Shown here in pieces: positions 61,333 through 64,000 of a stretch of DNA of 64,000 nt. The position numbers and the translations under genes were made by a program. Origin of the DNA: Streptomyces sp. NBC_01317 (GTDB lineage: Bacteria; Actinomycetota; Actinomycetes; Streptomycetales; Streptomycetaceae); the NCBI RefSeq assembly GCF_035961655.1, contig NZ_CP108393.1, forward strand, positions 3,083,501 through 3,147,500. The letters run 5' to 3'. Under the pieces are notes generated by a model. That model did not search any database. It saw only the letters and a list, made by a program, of their open reading frames with translations, and was not told the origin of the DNA. The first letter of the stretch is position 1, and every line of letters begins with the position of its first letter.

Positions 61333-61702
61333 GGTGCCACCTCCCGGGACGAGGACGTCGTTCCACTCCGGAGATGTAACCGCACACCGGACATATCACC
61401 CGCGAACCCACACCCGGCCGTCGTGGCGCCCTCCATGGCGCCCGCCGTGGCGCGCGCGGCCCCGCCGCCGTACCGCCCGACCGGCGGTTTCCGGCCCTCC
61501 AGGCCCTCCAGGCGCCAACTGCGTTATTTTGAAAGGCATTTACCCCTCCCGAACCGCCCCAAATGCTAGCGTTCACGCGCCCGTCGCCCTCCCGACAGGT
61601 TCACGTCACCCCGTGGGCCGGGTGGGATGAATGGATGTCCGCGCCCCCCGCAGCGCCGCTCCCGTGCGGGTGCGCGCTCACGCCGAGACAACTGGAGACC
61701 GT

Positions 61703-63187
61703 ATGAGCGGCTCGTCCCGTACGCCGTCCACGCCCCACGGAGCGAGAGGCCTCAGCGGCGGTCTGGCGGCCGGAGCCCTGGTGCTGGGCACCGTCCTCGC
61801 CGGCGGCGGCCCCGCCCTCGCGGCGAGCGGGCCGACGGCGACCACGACCACAACGGCGGCGGCGGCGAACAGGGCAACCACGACCACAACGGCGGCGAAC
61901 ACGGCCCGCTGCGCCGGGCCAAACGCGGCGGCGCTCTGCGCCCAGCCCGGCGACCTGCTGGACGTGACCCTGGATCAGCTGCGCCCCACCCAGCCCGCCA
62001 TCGGCTTCGACCAGATCTACTACAAGCTCGGCCGCTACAGCAGCCCCAAGGACGAGCAGGCCGGCGACCTCAACAAGCGCTTCGACGACTGGTGCGAGAC
62101 CAACGGCCAGGAAGAGGCCGCGTCGGCGCGGCCCGGCGCCCGGATCTCCGACCCGTCGAGCTTCACCTGCACGGTCGCGGTCGGCGACGAGACACCCGAC
62201 ACGCTCGCCCAGATGAAGACGGTGGTGGTCGGCCCCGGCGGCGCGCTGTACCTCACCGACGGGCACCACACCCTGACGTCCTTCCTGGAGACGCCCGACG
62301 GCGGCCCGAAGACACACATCCGGCTGCTGGTCACGGGCAACCTGAGCGCGCTGCCCACCGCCGCGTTCTGGAAGACCATGCAGGACAACAAATGGGTCTG
62401 GCTGCGGGACGAGAACAACGACCCGATCACCGTGGACCAGCTCCCCACCCGTCTCGGCCTGGCGTCCTTCCACGACGACCCGTACCGGAGTCTCGTCTAC
62501 CTCACCCGTGACATCGGCTACCAGGCCCCGGCCGAGGCCGCCGAGTTCCTGGAGTTCTCCTGGGGCACCTGGCTGCGCGGGCGCCTGGACCTCGCCTCGT
62601 ACGACCTCCGCGACCCCGCGTCGTACCTCTCCGCCGTCCGGACCGCCTCCGAGGCCATGTCCGCGACCCCGGGCGACACGGAGATCACTCCCGGGCTGAC
62701 CGCCGACCAGGCGGGCCGGATGGCCGAGTGGAACGACGGGAAGAAGCCGACCGGCGGCGAGTTCGCGAAGCTGGGCCTCCCGCTCTCCGACAAGAAGCCC
62801 GGCAAGCTGGCCTTCGCGCTGGACTACCGGGCCAAGGTCGCTGTCCCGCCCGCCTGCACGAAGACGCTGACCGGCGCGTACACCGGGCCGCTGGTGGTCG
62901 CCTCCGGCGTCACCTGCCTCGACCGCGCCCGGCTGACCGGGCCCGTCGTGGTCCGCGCGGGCGCCTCGCTGGTGTCCAGGGGCGCGGACATCACCGGTCC
63001 CGTCCAGGCGGTGGGTGCCCGTACGGTCAGCCTCTGCGGTACGCGGCTGACCGGGCCACTGTCCGTCGTGAACACGACGGAGCGGCTGACGCTTTCGGGC
63101 CCCGGCTGCACCGCGAACGCCCTGAACGGGCCGGTCCAGCTGGTCGGCAACCCGGTCGAGGCGCCGGTGCCGGCTCTCGTCCCGTAA
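61703..63187 (+). CDS. Secreted ParB/Srx-superfamily-like protein
   Basis: A 494-residue exported protein. The signal peptide (GLAAGALVLGTVLAGGGPALA) is followed by a Thr/Ala low-complexity linker. Residues about 80-230 have the ParB/sulfiredoxin arrangement: DVTLDQLRPTQPAIGFDQIY near the start, VVGPGGALYLTDGHHTLTSF (the GxH-type loop), and a FWKTMQDNKWVWLRDENN helix. The C-terminal about 130 residues (KTLTGAYTGPLVVASGVTCL, VVRAGASLVSRGADITGPVQ) look like a short right-handed beta-helix. ParB-fold nucleases are normally cytosolic, so an extracellular role differs. ATG 61703 has GGAG 6 bp upstream. Confidence 0.7.
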   Translation: MSGSSRTPSTPHGARGLSGGLAAGALVLGTVLAGGGPALAASGPTATTTTTAAAANRATTTTTAANTARCAGPNAAALCAQPGDLLDVTLDQLRPTQPAIGFDQIYYKLGRYSSPKDEQAGDLNKRFDDWCETNGQEEAASARPGARISDPSSFTCTVAVGDETPDTLAQMKTVVVGPGGALYLTDGHHTLTSFLETPDGGPKTHIRLLVTGNLSALPTAAFWKTMQDNKWVWLRDENNDPITVDQLPTRLGLASFHDDPYRSLVYLTRDIGYQAPAEAAEFLEFSWGTWLRGRLDLASYDLRDPASYLSAVRTASEAMSATPGDTEITPGLTADQAGRMAEWNDGKKPTGGEFAKLGLPLSDKKPGKLAFALDYRAKVAVPPACTKTLTGAYTGPLVVASGVTCLDRARLTGPVVVRAGASLVSRGADITGPVQAVGARTVSLCGTRLTGPLSVVNTTERLTLSGPGCTANALNGPVQLVGNPVEAPVPALVP

Positions 63188-63302
63188 CCGGGTCGGGCCG
63201 GCCGGACCATCCCCGGCCGGCCCGACACACAGCTTGGCCCGCGTCGCCCCGCCGCGTCTAATTCGGTGGGCGCCGCGGGGCGGCGCCGCTAGCATCGGCG
63301 TC

Positions 63303-63329
63303 ATGTTCGCCCCCTACTTCTTCGTCTGA
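63303..63329 (+). CDS. Leader peptide MFAPYFFV before the ABC-F gene
   Basis: A 9-codon ORF (ATG to TGA, 8 residues) in the 199-bp gap between the secreted ParB-like gene and the ABC-F gene, ending 57 bp before the latter. Aromatic residues near its end could favour stalling when antibiotic is bound to the ribosome. No strong ribosome site is seen; a leaderless start is possible. Support comes from its position and from the hairpins that overlap it, not from homology. Confidence 0.55.
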   Translation: MFAPYFFV

Positions 63330-63360
63330 TTCCGGACCCGCACCCCAGGTCCGAAGAATC
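63318..63360 (+). promoter_or_regulatory. Attenuator-like alternative hairpins upstream of the ABC-F gene
   Basis: GATTC-C-GGACC (63328-63338) can pair with GGTCC-GAA-GAATC (63348-63360). As an alternative, TTCTTCG (63318-63324), within the leader codons, can pair with CGAAGAA (63352-63358), which overlaps the same downstream arm. The two structures exclude each other, and a ribosome on the leader would mask the first. No poly-U follows, so control could be at termination or at translation. Confidence 0.5.
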
Positions 63361-63386
63361 CACCCGCCATCAGGGGATGAAGAAGC

Positions 63387-64000
63387 ATGCGCGAACGCGC
63401 CCAACTCGCGATGAAGGACGTCTCGAAGGGGTACGGCGACCGGCCGGTCCTCGATCAGGTGTCGCTGACCGTACGACCCGGCGAGAAGGCCGGGATCATC
63501 GGGGAGAACGGCTCCGGGAAGTCCACGCTGCTCAGGCTGCTCGCCGGGGTGGAGCGACCGGACGACGGTGAGATCACGGTCCGTTTCCCGGGCGGGGCGG
63601 GCCATCTCGCCCAGACCCTCGACCTCTCCCGGCCCCTGGGCCGGGACCGTACCGTCCAGGACGCCGTCGACACCGCCCTCGCCGGCCTGCGCGACCTGGA
63701 ACGGCGGCTGCGCGCCGCCGAGGCGGCCCTCGGGTCGGCCGGACCCGCCGAACTGGCCGCGTACGGCAACCTGTTGACGACGTACGAGGAGCGCGGCGGC
63801 TACCGGGCCGAGGCCCGCGTCGACACCGCCCTGCACGCGCTGGGGCTCGCCCACCTGACCCGCGACCGCGCCCTGGACTCGCTGTCCGGCGGTGAGCGGT
63901 CGCGGCTGGCGCTGGCCTGCGTCCTGGCGCCCGCGCCGGAGCTGCTGCTCCTGGACGAGCCCACCAACCACCTGGACCTCCGGGCCACGGCCTGGCTGGA
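63387..64000 (+). CDS. ABC-F ATPase (antibiotic-resistance type), N-terminal part
   Basis: The first 204 residues of an ABC-F protein; it runs off the window end. The first ATPase domain is complete up to Walker B: Walker A GENGSGKSTLLRLLAGV, signature DSLSGGERSRLALACVL, and LLLLDEPTNHLDLRA, the diagnostic ABC-F end. No membrane segment is seen, as expected for soluble ribosome-binding ABC-F factors that displace antibiotics or resolve stalling. ATG 63387 follows a short AGGGGATGAAG site. A leader ORF and alternative hairpins upstream suggest drug-inducible expression. The drug class cannot be read from this part. Confidence 0.85.
   Translation, partial: MRERAQLAMKDVSKGYGDRPVLDQVSLTVRPGEKAGIIGENGSGKSTLLRLLAGVERPDDGEITVRFPGGAGHLAQTLDLSRPLGRDRTVQDAVDTALAGLRDLERRLRAAEAALGSAGPAELAAYGNLLTTYEERGGYRAEARVDTALHALGLAHLTRDRALDSLSGGERSRLALACVLAPAPELLLLDEPTNHLDLRATAWL

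Overview
The window is chromosomal DNA from a high-GC actinomycete, almost certainly a Streptomyces. The evidence is the overall base composition, the frequent GTG/TTG starts, a mycothiol S-conjugate amidase (mca), a GTP-type PEP carboxykinase, a DUF5753/DUF397 regulator pair, a SigE-type ECF sigma factor, and Streptomyces-type intergenic repeats. No tRNA, rRNA, CRISPR array or replication origin was seen.

Layout. 1-5.5 kb: the tail of a TelA-like gene, a VWA lipoprotein, a membrane protein, a decayed Uma2 gene, and a WhiJ/AbaA-like regulatory cassette (HATPase, HTH-DUF5753, DUF397) around a strong palindrome, then an SMI1/KNR4 protein. 5.5-8.1 kb: two secreted proteins (RTX-like calcium-binding repeats; a DUF4350/GATase-like domain with a jelly-roll tail). 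8.4-12.7 kb: an accessory island with a decayed tyrosine integrase, an Rhs toxin-tip gene lacking a signal peptide, its overlapping immunity gene, and an orphan immunity-like gene broken by an in-frame amber codon and fused to the Rhs fragment. 12.8-16.4 kb: pckG, a hemolysin-III-type membrane protein and a TetR regulator. 16.4-23.1 kb: a six-gene minus-strand cluster (zinc-ribbon membrane protein, cupin, a paralogue of the first protein, a membrane protein, an asparagine-synthetase homologue lacking Cys2, and an aldehyde dehydrogenase) that matches no system I know. 23.3-30.0 kb: a tightly overlapping four-gene operon for a surface glycan (CslA-like GT2, GT39-type transferase, Dpm1-like GT2 fused to GtrA, GlxA-like radical-copper oxidase).

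30.2-44.3 kb: a thioredoxin-fold DUF255 protein, then a full-length polymorphic toxin locus (LamG/DNRLRE secreted protein, 2287-residue Rhs with PT-HINT and a zinc-nuclease-like tip, overlapping Imm21 immunity gene). 44.7-47.9 kb: a membrane-tethered STAND/TPR ATPase. 48-60.3 kb: conserved core genes (mca, DUF4307, greA, a DrrAB-like ABC transporter, ilvA, MarR, two convergent sigma/membrane-partner pairs, cystathionine gamma-synthase, a TPR-like protein, msrA). 60.3-60.8 kb: a cluster of intergenic repeats and a MITE-like inverted repeat. 60.8-64 kb: a membrane protein, a secreted ParB/Srx-like protein, and the start of an ABC-F ATPase gene preceded by an 8-residue leader ORF with alternative hairpins.

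Functional themes are inter-strain conflict (two Rhs loci carrying homologous segments in direct orientation about 23 kb apart), envelope glycan synthesis, thiol and sulfur metabolism (mca, cystathionine gamma-synthase, msrA), and probable ribosome-mediated control of an antibiotic-response ABC-F gene. The least explained locus is 16.4-23.1 kb.
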